A DNA stretch of 64,000 nucleotides from Tuberibacillus calidus DSM 17572 (GCF_000430685.1 NZ_AUMM01000008.1:48815-112814), one strand, 5' to 3'. Shown: positions 19,103-28,410, numbered from the stretch's first letter. Notes: generated from the letters alone by a model not told the origin. Program-made: numbers and translations.

Positions 19103-22100
19103 ATTGACGCTTAAAGGGTTACATAGCTTCAGGGAAAAGCAAACAGTGGACTTTAGCCGCTTATGTGACGGCGGTGTTTTCGGTATTTTTGGTCCCACAG
19201 GTAGCGGCAAATCGACACTCCTCGACGCGATGACCCTTGCTCTGTATGGGAAGGTGGAACGGGCTCCCGGTGGTACCCAAGGCATTTTAAACCATGCTGA
19301 GGATGAGCTCTCTGTTAGCTACACTTTTGAACTTGGCATGGATCAGCCTAAGCGCTATCGAGTGGAAAGGATATACAAGCGGACGAAAACGGACGGCCTT
19401 AATAATGCTGGCTCCCGCTTATTGCACTTCGAAGGAGATGCTCCCAAAGTTCTGGCGGATAAAGACCGAGACGTTACCCGTAAAATTCAGGCGCTTTTAG
19501 GTTTGACCCACGAAGATTTCACGCGCGCCGTCGTTCTTCCTCAAGGAAAGTTTGCAGAATTCCTGTCATTGAAGGGCAGTGAGCGTCGCCACATGCTTGA
19601 GCGGTTATTTAATTTGGAAAAGTATGGCGATCGGCTCAATGATGTCATTCGCCGCCGGACGGGTGAAGTGCGCACCCAACTCGAAGCGATCCGGTCCGCA
19701 CAATTGGAATTGGGTGACGCTTCCGCCGAAGCTCTTGAAGCGGCAAAGCAAGCTTATTTAGAAAAAGATGCGCTTGTTCAACAATTGACCGAACGATACC
19801 AAGTGATGAAAGATCGCTGTGAGAGGGCAGAGCGCTTGCGCGGTTGGCAAGCCGATCTTGAAAAGGCTCTTGAACGACAGCAGGCATTAAGTGAAAAAAC
19901 CGGAAGAATCGATGCGCTTCGTAAGCAAATCGAAAAAGCCCGCGTGGCTGTATCTTTACTCCCTTATGTGACGGAATATGAAGCCATCTCGGAAAAACTC
20001 GCATCCTGCCGGACCGAAAAAGAGATCGCCGAAAGCCATTATAAGGCTTCCGTTCTTGCCGAAGAGGAGTCTAGCCGTCAATACAAAGAGATAGAACAGC
20101 GCCTTACGGAAAATCGCCCGAACTTTGAAGAACGTCGCCATCGTCTGCAGGAAGCAATAAAAATTCATGAAGATTTTGTGCAAAAGGTGGAAACTTACGA
20201 AAGTCTTAAAAAGGAATGGCAAAACCTTCAATCCGTCATCCAAGAGCATTCCAAACAAAATGAAGTTTTGGCTAGTGAATATGAAACCCTAAGCGGTAAA
20301 CGCAGCGAGCTGCGCGAAGCCTTAAAGGCTGTAACGGTGACGGTTGGTGAGCGCGATAAAGTGGAGTGCGCGCTCAAGGATAAGCAAACCATCAATAATC
20401 ATGTCAAAGCATTAGCGGATTTAGAAAAAGAGATCCAACAGCTGGAAAATGAACGCAAGGAACAAACTGAAAAAGCAGAAAAAGATCAAAAAACATTAGG
20501 ACAATCGGTTGACCGCCTCAAGCGGCTTTTTACCCGTTACGAAAGCTGTTACACCCATGTTTCGGCACTGAAAAAAGGGCTGGACATGGTCTTGGACTGG
20601 CTCGATCAGAAAGAGGCAGTTTGCGACAAACGGATTCAAGACTTGACGATCCAACATCTCGCTTCTGAACTGGCAAAGGGCCTTATCGAAGGCAACCCTT
20701 GCCCGGTCTGCGGGGCGATTCATCATCCACACCCGGCAACGGCCGAGGAGGAGGGGGCTCTTCAGACGGTGAAGTCTGAACTCCAATTCTATAAATCATG
20801 CAGCCAATGGGTATCGAAAGCATTGTCTTCATGTACGTCTTATCAAGCACATCTCGAACAGCGCGTGCAAGCCATCCAACAGCTGGACGGCCGCTTAGTT
20901 CCTGCACCTTCGGGACGGAAAGAACATGCATTGCCGGATTTATCTACCTGGGCTGAGGCTGATTTAAAAGCTTGGATGACTGAAACGAAAGCCGACCTCC
21001 AAGGGATCAAACAAGATGTGTTAGCACTGGATGAAGAGCTCAAACTAGAGATGGATCGATTCAAACAGTTATCGGATCAATGCTTGGTTTTACAAACGAA
21101 AAAAGAAGCCCTTGAGAAACAGCTGGCCCTTCTCCTGCAAAGAAGGCAGGAAACTGAAGCCGAAATTGATCACAGCCGGAAAAAATGGGCGGTGGCCCAT
21201 GCGCCTTTGGACTTCAATACGATTGAAGACGAATCTGTCCGCATTCGGGTGAAAGACCGCAAAGCCCATGAACTGTCTCAAGAAATCGAAAGCTTAACCC
21301 AGCGCATCGAAGACATGGAACAAGCGATGAGAAAGCGCTCGGAACAACTGAGCACGTGGCAACAAGACAATGTGCGGCTAGAAGTAAATCTCAAAGAAGT
21401 CGGCCAGCAAATGACCCTTTTAAAAACGAGCTATGAAAACATCATGAACGGCGATGATCGAGAAGCCGGGGATGTTTTACGTGAATGGGAAGAAGAGTGG
21501 GAGATCTTACAAAGGGAAGAAGCTGAGAAGCGTAAAGGCTGGGAACAAGCGAAATCCGAGCGCTTTGAAGCTGAAAAACGGCTTTCGCAACTTGAAGGTT
21601 TGCTGAAGTCATTGAACGAACAAGCCGAAGAGAAGGGAAAAGCCCTCCTTGCGGCATTAAAGCAAAAAGCCTTTCCTTCACCCCAAGCCGTTAAGGAAGC
21701 CTGCCTTTCGGAAACCGTCCTTTTGGAAAAAGAACAAGTCGTGCAAAACTTTCAACAAGAATGGCATCAAGTTCATCATGAAATAAAAGACTTGAAAGCC
21801 AAAATTGGTGACAGCGCCATCAGCGAAAGAGAATTTAAAGATTTGGTGCAAGCTTTTGAACAACTTGCTGATGAGCGTGACCAAGCATTGGAGGCAAGGG
21901 CAACCTGCCTGAATCAATGGAAAGGGCTTGAGGAACGGCATGAGCGTTACGTAATGCTTGAAAAAGAGCGGGCGGATTTGTCTCAGACCGAAGCGGACTT
22001 GCAAAAGCTGGCCCATGTCTTTCGCGGCAATGCCTTTGTTGAATTCATGGCTGAAGAACAGATGGAGCAAATCAGCCGTGATGCTTCGGAGCGATTGCGA

Positions 22101-22502
22101 AAACTAACCAGAGGGCGCTATGCCATCGAAGTCGACTCCGGCGGCGGGTTTCTCATCAGGGATGATGCAAATGGCGGGCTCAGACGCCCTGTGTCTTCCT
22201 TATCCGGTGGTGAAACCTTTCTGACGTCTTTGGCCTTGGCCTTGTCATTATCCGCGCAGATTCAATTGCGCGGCGAGGTCCCGCTTCAGTTTTTCTTCCT
22301 AGACGAAGGCTTTGGCACGCTCGACCCAGAGCTTCTCGATACCGTGATTACAGCATTGGAAAAACTGCATTCCGAACGTCTGTCGATCGGTGTCATCAGC
22401 CACGTGCCAGAACTCCAGGAAAGACTAGCGCGCAAGCTGTTTGTCTTACCTGCAGAGCCGTCCGGCAGAGGCAGCCGCATCCAACTGGCACTCAATGGCT
22501 AA
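19089..22502 (+). CDS. sbcC: SbcCD nuclease, subunit C (Rad50-like SMC ATPase)
   Basis: A 1137-residue SMC-type ATPase that with SbcD cleaves DNA hairpins and protein-blocked ends. The N-terminal Walker A is FGPTGSGKST. Long coiled coils flank a zinc hook CPVC with cysteines at 538 and 541, exactly mid-protein. The C-terminal half carries the ABC signature SSLSGGETF and Walker B FFFLDEGFGTLD. The start overlaps sbcD by 14 bp. A decayed copy of the segment just before the signature lies 3 kb downstream (about 25045-25215). No chromosomal function is in doubt; the gene is intact. Confidence 0.96.
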   Translation: MRPIELTLKGLHSFREKQTVDFSRLCDGGVFGIFGPTGSGKSTLLDAMTLALYGKVERAPGGTQGILNHAEDELSVSYTFELGMDQPKRYRVERIYKRTKTDGLNNAGSRLLHFEGDAPKVLADKDRDVTRKIQALLGLTHEDFTRAVVLPQGKFAEFLSLKGSERRHMLERLFNLEKYGDRLNDVIRRRTGEVRTQLEAIRSAQLELGDASAEALEAAKQAYLEKDALVQQLTERYQVMKDRCERAERLRGWQADLEKALERQQALSEKTGRIDALRKQIEKARVAVSLLPYVTEYEAISEKLASCRTEKEIAESHYKASVLAEEESSRQYKEIEQRLTENRPNFEERRHRLQEAIKIHEDFVQKVETYESLKKEWQNLQSVIQEHSKQNEVLASEYETLSGKRSELREALKAVTVTVGERDKVECALKDKQTINNHVKALADLEKEIQQLENERKEQTEKAEKDQKTLGQSVDRLKRLFTRYESCYTHVSALKKGLDMVLDWLDQKEAVCDKRIQDLTIQHLASELAKGLIEGNPCPVCGAIHHPHPATAEEEGALQTVKSELQFYKSCSQWVSKALSSCTSYQAHLEQRVQAIQQLDGRLVPAPSGRKEHALPDLSTWAEADLKAWMTETKADLQGIKQDVLALDEELKLEMDRFKQLSDQCLVLQTKKEALEKQLALLLQRRQETEAEIDHSRKKWAVAHAPLDFNTIEDESVRIRVKDRKAHELSQEIESLTQRIEDMEQAMRKRSEQLSTWQQDNVRLEVNLKEVGQQMTLLKTSYENIMNGDDREAGDVLREWEEEWEILQREEAEKRKGWEQAKSERFEAEKRLSQLEGLLKSLNEQAEEKGKALLAALKQKAFPSPQAVKEACLSETVLLEKEQVVQNFQQEWHQVHHEIKDLKAKIGDSAISEREFKDLVQAFEQLADERDQALEARATCLNQWKGLEERHERYVMLEKERADLSQTEADLQKLAHVFRGNAFVEFMAEEQMEQISRDASERLRKLTRGRYAIEVDSGGGFLIRDDANGGLRRPVSSLSGGETFLTSLALALSLSAQIQLRGEVPLQFFFLDEGFGTLDPELLDTVITALEKLHSERLSIGVISHVPELQERLARKLFVLPAEPSGRGSRIQLALNG

Positions 22503-22592
22503 AAAGGTCATTCCCGGGTAGCTGGGTAGGCTCAGGAATACAATGATAAGACGCTTTTTATACTGATAAACCATTAGGGAAAGCATTAGGGT

Positions 22593-22641
22593 AACTAAGG
22601 CTCTGTCAACATGGTGAATGTTTGGCGGAGCCTAGTTATTT
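22593..22641 (+). terminator. probable terminator of the addBA-sbcDC operon
   Basis: An imperfect stem AACTA-GGCTC with GAGCC-TAGTT (22593-22604 with 22628-22637, one bulge) is followed by ATTTT. The T run is weak. A second hairpin lies at about 22643-22676. The 300 bp between sbcC and the next gene otherwise hold only a six-codon frame behind a strong ribosome site (22729-22749). Confidence 0.45.
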
Positions 22642-22804
22642 TCATCATACAATTCTATTAAAAAATTGTGATGATACGTCACGCTTAAATGATTGGTACT
22701 TAAAGGGATAAAAAAGGAGGGGTAATCAATGAGGGTTTTTCAACAATGATAACAAGAAGACCTATATGATAATTATAGGCCAAACATTCAAATTCAGTTT
22801 TACC

Positions 22805-23032
22805 TTATCCTAAGAATCTTTGGTATTTCGCCGATCTTTTGAGTTGCTCTATTTCTTCATCGGAAAGGTTTTCTTTATTTGTAAGATGATCAATTAATTC
22901 CTTATCGGAAAAAATTTTCGTGCTTTCAACTTTTTCAGGTGACAAATCCGAATCTAAAATCGATGTACTTGTAAGGGTTTTAAAAATTTTTTCAGCCATT
23001 CCTTCCTGCTTAACATCATTATTCACCTCCAT
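22805..23032 (-). CDS. small acidic hypothetical protein
   Basis: A 75-residue, highly charged, helix-prone protein with no signal peptide, membrane segment or Cys. I recognise no family. The start is uncertain: the ATG at 23032 forms part of a GGAGGTG sequence and has little upstream of it, so the internal ATG at codon 12, preceded by GGAAGGA, may be used. The GGAGGTG itself is well placed for an ATG in another frame that gives only about 21 codons. An AT-rich possible promoter, TTTACC-17-TATCAT, lies upstream on the minus strand (about 23050-23090). It is the first gene of the accessory island. Confidence 0.4.
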   Translation of the reverse strand: MEVNNDVKQEGMAEKIFKTLTSTSILDSDLSPEKVESTKIFSDKELIDHLTNKENLSDEEIEQLKRSAKYQRFLG

Positions 23033-23126
23033 ATATTCGCTATATTCATTATATTCATGATATAATTAAATGCTGATTTGGTAAATAGCCATTCCGCTCA
23101 AATAATTCCAGTAATATCTTTGTTGT

Positions 23127-23519
23127 GTGAATCAATTTCGGATTGTTGAACGGACTCCAACAGTAAAACATTTAATCAAACGCGTAGATGACGATTTCAT
23201 TTTCAAAAGATATAGTGGCTTTCTTGTGTCAGATAAGACATCTTCAGAAGCGGCTTACTCTAGACTTGTCGATAAGTTGGAAGAGTCAAATAGATTTGAA
23301 GAAGCCAAGGAAATCCTCAAAAGTCAAACTATTTCCGAAGGTTTCAACACGGATGATGCGGTCGCTATTGATGCCACCCATTTTGAAGCTCACGACCAAG
23401 CTCCCTTCAAAGAAGAAAAAGCCAGAAACCGACTAAAATGTGTGTACGAAAGTCAAAGGCTGTTTTCGCTGGGGGATAAAGGCCTTTTCCGCCTATCTTT
23501 ACTACAGCTAAGAAGGTAG
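23127..23519 (+). pseudogene. transposase remnant (DDE type, IS4/IS1182-like)
   Basis: Codons for about 115 residues match the N-terminal part of a Bacillus DDE transposase family: SEAAYSRLVDKLEES, then the first catalytic aspartate in VAIDATHFEAHDQAP followed by a charged KEEKARNR segment. The frame then departs from the expected continuation and stops, so most of the catalytic domain is missing. No clear terminal inverted repeats remain. It marks the island as a site of past insertion. Confidence 0.65.
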
Positions 23520-23748
23520 ACGTTTAATGATTGTTTATTCAGTCATATAGAATCGAACGATAGGTTTTTATCAATAAGCCACAATCATATTTTAGTTATA
23601 ATTTGATTACCAGTTTGATAGTGTAAGTTAACAAAAATAGTACTTTTTCCCTATTTATTACTGCAATAAACTTAACGATATAAAATATAGGTTACTTGGT
23701 TTCTTTTGTCTTTAAAGATCAATTCAAACTTTTAGGAGACTCAATATT

Positions 23749-24369
23749 ATGAAGAAACTTATTGTGATGATTACAGTGATCGTATTGTCCGTACCTATTG
23801 TTTTTGGTAATGGCGAAGCGTCAGCAGCAGAAAAGTTCTCATCCAAAGCACCTGAAAGTTTAATGAAAAGTTTGCAAATCGACTCTTTTAAATTACACGT
23901 ATTAAATAGTCTTAAAGATGAATATCCCAAAGCACATTTTGTAGATATAACACCTGTTGAATATCTTCGGTTAAAGGGACAGAAATCATCTGTCAACCCC
24001 TCTGTTGTGCCATATTCTTCTGCCCCACCATTGACTTATTTGCAAGTTTACGCGGCAATTTCAACTAACTACCCACAATATGAATATTTCAATGAAAATC
24101 AATTATCTTCCGTTCAAGACCATGGTGGAGCTGAAATGTATATTGTTACGGTAGAACTTGGTTATGGCAATCGTCCGGTAGCAAAGTTTAATGGTGGTCA
24201 ATTAACAGAAACTCAAAACCAATATATTGACTTAGATGGTGACTCCATCATTGATGGTTGGTTTAGATGGTGGGATGCTAGCGGAAGCGAAAGTGGAACA
24301 TTTACTTACCAAAATACTTCAACAAATTACCCTTGGAATACAATGTATGATAGTATAAACATTAAATAA
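23749..24369 (+). CDS. secreted protein, YolA/DUF4879-like
   Basis: A 206-residue protein with a clear Sec signal peptide (MKKLI..., hydrophobic 4-20, likely cleavage after ASA near residue 26). The C-terminal 120 residues carry PPLTYLQVYA, DHGGAEMYIVTVELGYGNRP, a calcium-loop-like DLDGDSIIDGW, and TFTYQNTSTNYPWNTM. From memory this matches the YolA (DUF4879) family, first known from the SP-beta prophage of B. subtilis. Function is unknown, and I treat the match as probable rather than proven. An AGGAG site precedes the ATG. Base composition is AT-richer than the flanks, which suggests transfer. It is followed after 24 bp by an unknown gene. Confidence 0.6.
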   Translation: MKKLIVMITVIVLSVPIVFGNGEASAAEKFSSKAPESLMKSLQIDSFKLHVLNSLKDEYPKAHFVDITPVEYLRLKGQKSSVNPSVVPYSSAPPLTYLQVYAAISTNYPQYEYFNENQLSSVQDHGGAEMYIVTVELGYGNRPVAKFNGGQLTETQNQYIDLDGDSIIDGWFRWWDASGSESGTFTYQNTSTNYPWNTMYDSINIK

Positions 24370-24393
24370 AGTTAGTACGGAAGGCGGTAAACT

Positions 24394-24900
24394 ATGAATG
24401 TCACATCTATCTGTCCGCAACAAAAATATTGGATTTCGAATGCTGCTTATAAGAAAACGGCATTGATTGAGAAGCCATCCTCTGCAAATGTTGAATCCGT
24501 TGCTAATGCAAAAGATCAAAAAGTCTCTGAAAGTAATTCTTCAACGATCTGGGAAGAACTTTCAAAAAAATATAATGTTCGGAAAGCCACTTTTGATGAT
24601 ATAAAGGCTATATCACGGGCATTATATGATGCAGGGGAAATTTCTTTAAGGGATCTTTCTACTTTGACTTTTGATTTTGCAAGAGCGACAAATGATTTAA
24701 AACTTCATGCGCCGGTACCAATCCCTGATCGTTTTGATATGTATGAAACAAAAGCAAACAGCAGGGAAGAAAGAGATTGGATTTTAGAGTTCGAAGCAAG
24801 AGCACAAAAAGATTTAAAGTATGGGATCATGAAAAGTTATCACAGTAAAATGAAGTGTATTGAAATTTTGCAACGCCTCGATAATATAAAAAATATTTAA
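24394..24900 (+). CDS. hypothetical cytoplasmic protein
   Basis: A 168-residue protein without signal peptide or membrane segment. The N-terminal 50 residues are low in structure and Ser-rich. The middle (about 52-100: WEELSKKYNVRKATFDDI, ALYDAGEISLRDLSTLTFD) looks like a compact helical domain, followed by a charged helical tail. I do not recognise a named family. It lies directly behind the secreted YolA-like gene and before a terminator, so the two are probably one transcript. A role as partner or immunity factor for the secreted protein is conceivable but is only inference. Confidence 0.5.
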   Translation: MNVTSICPQQKYWISNAAYKKTALIEKPSSANVESVANAKDQKVSESNSSTIWEELSKKYNVRKATFDDIKAISRALYDAGEISLRDLSTLTFDFARATNDLKLHAPVPIPDRFDMYETKANSREERDWILEFEARAQKDLKYGIMKSYHSKMKCIEILQRLDNIKNI

Positions 24901-24950
24901 TCATGGCTGTTAGAGAAAAGGCCCATACCGAATAGCTATTTAGTGATTTG

Positions 24951-24985
24951 TCCTTCTGCGAGTGACGTGGAAGGATTTTATTTTT
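24951..24985 (+). terminator. intrinsic terminator of the island gene pair
   Basis: A 10-bp stem (24951-24960 with 24966-24975, two G-T pairs), a five-base loop, then TTTTATTTTT. Confidence 0.7.
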
Positions 24986-25044
24986 GCTTTTAGCAAGGGA
25001 ATAAAAAAGAATAAAAGGATGATTACTGATAAAAAATTGACAAG

Positions 25045-25215
25045 GAATGGATGGAAATGGAGCAAATCAGCCGTGACGATTCGGAGCGATTACGTAAACT
25101 AACCAGAGGGCGTAATGCTATTGAAATCGATTTTGGTGGCGGTTTTATTATTGGGGATGATGCGAATGGAAGGGAAATTGTAATGATGTATCAAACATCA
25201 GCGATCCATTCATGA
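25045..25215 (+). pseudogene. decayed fragment of a second sbcC copy
   Basis: Codons from 25057 read MEQISRDDSERLRKL, then an RGRNAIEIDFGGGFIIGDDANG stretch that matches SbcC (corresponding bases about 22063-22179) in 33 of 39 residues. Homology starts abruptly at the 5' side with a short deletion and stops just before the SbcC signature motif; the frame then ends at 25215. Many changes are G/C to A/T, and Arg and Tyr positions kept in SbcC are altered, so it is not under selection as SbcC. It has no promoter of its own and cannot encode a working protein. Confidence 0.8.
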
Positions 25216-25220
25216 TGGAA

Positions 25221-25256
25221 TAAAAAGGGGAAATGGCGAATGGCTGCCATTTCCCA
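25221..25256 (-). terminator. terminator of the PTS operon
   Basis: A perfect 10-bp stem (25228-25237 with 25246-25255). On the minus strand the run of A at 25222-25226 becomes the U tract. Confidence 0.8.
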
Positions 25257-25291
25257 AGTTCTTTTTTAGGGAGAAGATTTGTTAATGCGAA

Positions 25292-26737
25292 TTATTTTTT
25301 CCGCAACTTGGCGATTTCATCGGCAACAAATTGGACGTTTGTGCCGACGATGACTTGAATGCTTGTGGGTCCTACTTCTTTAATTCCGGGAACGCCGGTC
25401 GCTTTAATCTTTTGTTGATCGACAGCTTTCATATCCTTCACTTCAACACGCAAACGGGTGATGCAGTTATCGACGGACACGACGTTTTCATCGCCACCAA
25501 GCCCTTCGTAAATTTGCGCAGCCATGTCGGCAAATTTCTCTTTGCCTGGGGCGGTGACGATATCCTCAGCTTCATCGTCGTCTTCCCGTCCAGGTGTTTT
25601 CAAGTTGAATTTGACAATGAGGTAACGGAACAGGAAGTAATAGATGACGGCAAAGACGAGTCCTTGAACGAGTAACATATATGGCTTATTAGCGAGTGGC
25701 AAGCGGGAACTTAAGACAAAGTCGATGAGCCCAGCGCTAAAGCCAAAGCCTGCCGTCCAGTGGAAGGCGGCAGCGATAAACAAGGAAACACCGGTTAAAA
25801 GCGCATGCACGACATAAAGAGCAGGTGCAAGGAACATGAAGGCAAATTCGATCGGTTCGGTCACACCGGTGAAAAATGATGCGAAGGCGGCCGCAAATAA
25901 TAAAGCGGCGGCGACTTTCTTTTTATTCGATTTGGCTGTATGATACATAGCCAAAGCGGCGGCAGGGAGACCGAACATCATGATCGGGAAGAACCCGGCT
26001 TGATACATGCCGGTGACACCTTTTACGCCTTTACCAGACCAGAAATTACCGATATCGTTAATTCCCGCGACATCAAACCAGAATACCGAGTTTAAGGCGT
26101 GGTGCAATCCGGTTGGGATTAACAGTCTGTTAAAGAACCCGTAAATACCTGCGCCAAGGGCACCGAGTTTAGCAATACCTTCACCGAAGGAGACAAGGGC
26201 TCCGTAAACCGGCGGCCAAATGAAGAAAAATACGACGGAAACAACGATCATTGTAGCAGCCGTCATAATCGGCACGAGTCGTTTTCCACTAAAGAAAGCT
26301 AAGGCGTCGGGCAGTTTGACTTGATGGAATCGGTTGTAGTTAATGGATGCGATAATACCGGATATGATACCGACGAAAGCGTTGCCAATTTTTCCAAAGG
26401 CCGGGTCGACATCTTTCGCATCAACACCTTGCAATAAGGCTACGGTTCCTGTGGATAATAGAGTCGTGATCACAAGGTAGGCGACCAAACCGCTTAAGGC
26501 CGCAGAACCATCCCGTTCTTTCGCCAGTCCAAGGGCGACACCGACGGCAAACAAAATCGGTATGTTGTCAATAATCGATCCCCCAGCTTTAATGAAAAAG
26601 GCAGCAACGGCACTGCCTTGACCCCAACCTGACGGGTCAATCCAGTAACCGATCCCCATCAAAATGGCTGCAGCCGGTAATACTGCTACCGGCAACATTA
26701 ACGACCGGCCAAGTTTTTGCACATACTTACTGACCAT
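25292..26737 (-). CDS. nagP: PTS transporter EIICB, N-acetylglucosamine type
   Basis: A 481-residue membrane component that imports and phosphorylates a sugar. The EIIC domain (about 1-370) closely follows the GlcNAc branch of the glucose family: LPDALAFFSGKRLVPI, RLLIPTGLHHALNSVFWF, FFTGVTEPIEFAFMFLAP and FNLKTPGRED. The EIIB domain (about 395-481) has the phosphorylated cysteine in DNCITRLRV at residue 425. No EIIA domain is fused; the EIIA two genes upstream probably serves it. The ATG at 26737 follows GGGGG; the frame remains open 25 codons further up. Specificity for GlcNAc is by likeness; glucose cannot be excluded, since the operon's RNA switch is of the ptsG type. Confidence 0.82.
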   Translation of the reverse strand: MVSKYVQKLGRSLMLPVAVLPAAAILMGIGYWIDPSGWGQGSAVAAFFIKAGGSIIDNIPILFAVGVALGLAKERDGSAALSGLVAYLVITTLLSTGTVALLQGVDAKDVDPAFGKIGNAFVGIISGIIASINYNRFHQVKLPDALAFFSGKRLVPIMTAATMIVVSVVFFFIWPPVYGALVSFGEGIAKLGALGAGIYGFFNRLLIPTGLHHALNSVFWFDVAGINDIGNFWSGKGVKGVTGMYQAGFFPIMMFGLPAAALAMYHTAKSNKKKVAAALLFAAAFASFFTGVTEPIEFAFMFLAPALYVVHALLTGVSLFIAAAFHWTAGFGFSAGLIDFVLSSRLPLANKPYMLLVQGLVFAVIYYFLFRYLIVKFNLKTPGREDDDEAEDIVTAPGKEKFADMAAQIYEGLGGDENVVSVDNCITRLRVEVKDMKAVDQQKIKATGVPGIKEVGPTSIQVIVGTNVQFVADEIAKLRKK

Positions 26738-26937
26738 TAATTTTTTACCCCCATTCGTTTTTTGACCCTTTTTTAACAATACCGAGACAAATAATAAGTA
26801 TAATGGCAACATCGACAGAAACTTTTGGCTATGACCGAATTTGCCTCCATTACCCCCTTTTAATCATCACCCCCTTTAAGCTTGGTGTTCATGATACGCT
26901 ACCGGTTTTAAAGGTAGACCAGTTTCCCAACTTCATT

Positions 26938-27753
26938 TTATTTTTTTCGCAAGCGCTCAATATGCAGCGTGATGTAGGCCAATTCTTGTTCTGAAAGACG
27001 AATCTCGTATTCCTTTGCCGCTTTTTTGGCTACTTCTTTGGCGCATTGATAGGAAAAGGGTAACTTTTTTTGAATCATGTGGATCATCTCGTTATCAAGC
27101 GTTCGAATGTCTTCATCGGCTCTTATTAAGGCATAGCGGAGATGGGTAATCAACCGATGATAGGCCAAATCCTCTTCCTTCACTTCAATGGGAATGAGGC
27201 TTTTGATCGTTTCCACCATATCTTTAATGATGGTCGTAAGCCTAATCGTCTCTTGCAAATCATTGCTTTTCGGCTTTGTCGTATGGAGATGAAGGGCGAT
27301 GAAGGCCGCTTCATCCTCTGCCATTTCGACGTTCAGCTTTTGTTTGATAAACTCAACAGCCCAAAGACCGATGTCAAATTCTTCCTTATATAAAATTTTA
27401 ATCTCATTTAACAATTTGTTTCGTAAATGGATGCCATCCTTTACCCTTTCGATGGCAAAGGATATATGGTCGGTGAGAATGATGTGTATATGTTCATTTA
27501 ATTTCGTGCCCATCTGTTTTTCCGCATAGGAAATGATTTGTTCCGATATGAGGAAATGCTCATCAGGTATACGGGTGAGTAATTGTTGTAGCTTTTCGTT
27601 TTCTTCCATGACGAATAGTTTTTCAATTTTTTGTGGGTTGACAATGTCGTTTTTCCGCTTGTTAAAAGCGATGCCAGCCCCGATGGCGACTTTTTCCTCC
27701 TCGCCATCTCTCACAATAACAGCGTTATTGTTTAAGATTTTCACGATTTTCAT
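26938..27753 (-). CDS. glcT: BglG/SacY-family transcription antiterminator, GlcT-like
   Basis: A 271-residue regulator: an RNA-binding CAT domain (about 1-55, with VKILNNNAVIV) and two PTS regulation domains. Candidate phosphorylated histidines are His 96 and 155 in PRD1 and His 199 or 204 and 264 in PRD2. When the sugar is present the unphosphorylated protein dimerises, binds the RAT and blocks the overlapping terminator. A GlcT-type RAT is present upstream of the operon, which supports the GlcT assignment. It lies between EIIA and EIICB genes, so it should control its own synthesis. The B. subtilis glcT is instead upstream of ptsG with its own promoter. Confidence 0.85.
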   Translation of the reverse strand: MKIVKILNNNAVIVRDGEEEKVAIGAGIAFNKRKNDIVNPQKIEKLFVMEENEKLQQLLTRIPDEHFLISEQIISYAEKQMGTKLNEHIHIILTDHISFAIERVKDGIHLRNKLLNEIKILYKEEFDIGLWAVEFIKQKLNVEMAEDEAAFIALHLHTTKPKSNDLQETIRLTTIIKDMVETIKSLIPIEVKEEDLAYHRLITHLRYALIRADEDIRTLDNEMIHMIQKKLPFSYQCAKEVAKKAAKEYEIRLSEQELAYITLHIERLRKK

Positions 27754-27774
27754 TGATACTCACCCTTTAAAAAT

Positions 27775-28263
27775 TTAAGACGACACCGTAAAAATGACCG
27801 TTTCTTTCGCCACGGCAATTTTGTGATCAGTAAATGTATATTCTCTGTTTCCTTCAGCATCATTCGTGATGATAATGGGCGTAATGGCAGATTTTGCATG
27901 GGTGCGAATATGGTCCAATTGGAATTCAACCAGTTTTTGCCCCGCAGATACTTTATCTCCCACCTTAACCATCGGCTTAAACCCTTCTCCATTTAATGAG
28001 ACTGTGTCCAATCCGATATGGATGAGAATTTCTGTATTATCTTTTGCTCGTAGTCCGATGGCGTGTTTCGTCTGGGGAATTAAAATAACCTCCCCGTCGA
28101 CCGGGGAATAGATATTTCCATCCGTTGGGTCGATGGCGACGCCATTCCCCAATAATTTATCGCTGAATACCGGATCCGGGATCGCTTCGATGGGTAAAAG
28201 ATCACCGTTCACCGGTGCAATGATTGATAGATTACGTTGTTTTTTAAAAAGATTTTTTAACAT
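27775..28263 (-). CDS. PTS glucose-family EIIA protein
   Basis: A 162-residue stand-alone EIIA(Glc)/Crr-type phosphocarrier. It passes phosphate from HPr to the EIIB domain. The active His is His 82 in ILIHIGLDT, with the supporting His 67 in KHAIGL; the Gly-rich PVNGDLLPI and SPVDGEVI loops are typical. AAAGGAAG precedes the ATG. It is the first gene of the operon, 21 bp before the antiterminator gene, and complements the downstream EIICB, which lacks an EIIA domain. Confidence 0.9.
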   Translation of the reverse strand: MLKNLFKKQRNLSIIAPVNGDLLPIEAIPDPVFSDKLLGNGVAIDPTDGNIYSPVDGEVILIPQTKHAIGLRAKDNTEILIHIGLDTVSLNGEGFKPMVKVGDKVSAGQKLVEFQLDHIRTHAKSAITPIIITNDAEGNREYTFTDHKIAVAKETVIFTVSS

Positions 28264-28410
28264 ATCCTGTTGCTTCCTTTCTTTTTGTACTAGTAGGTCA
28301 GTATACCATATATTTGGCTCGTTTTAGGGAAACAAAGGCTCAGAAGGAAAAAGTTTACCAAAGCCAAATTTTCATAAACCTTGTAATAGTAAAATGGATG
28401 GACATCTAAT

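Noticed and set aside
25045..25215. Independent 52-residue gene
   Set aside because: It aligns to an internal part of SbcC, starts in mid-domain and has lost conserved residues, so it is a relic.
26738..26937. A second RAT/terminator in the leader of nagP, or a 25-codon leader peptide there
   Set aside because: No GATC-type RAT core and no stem with a U run could be found between the antiterminator gene and nagP; the short frame has its ATG almost touching the purine run.
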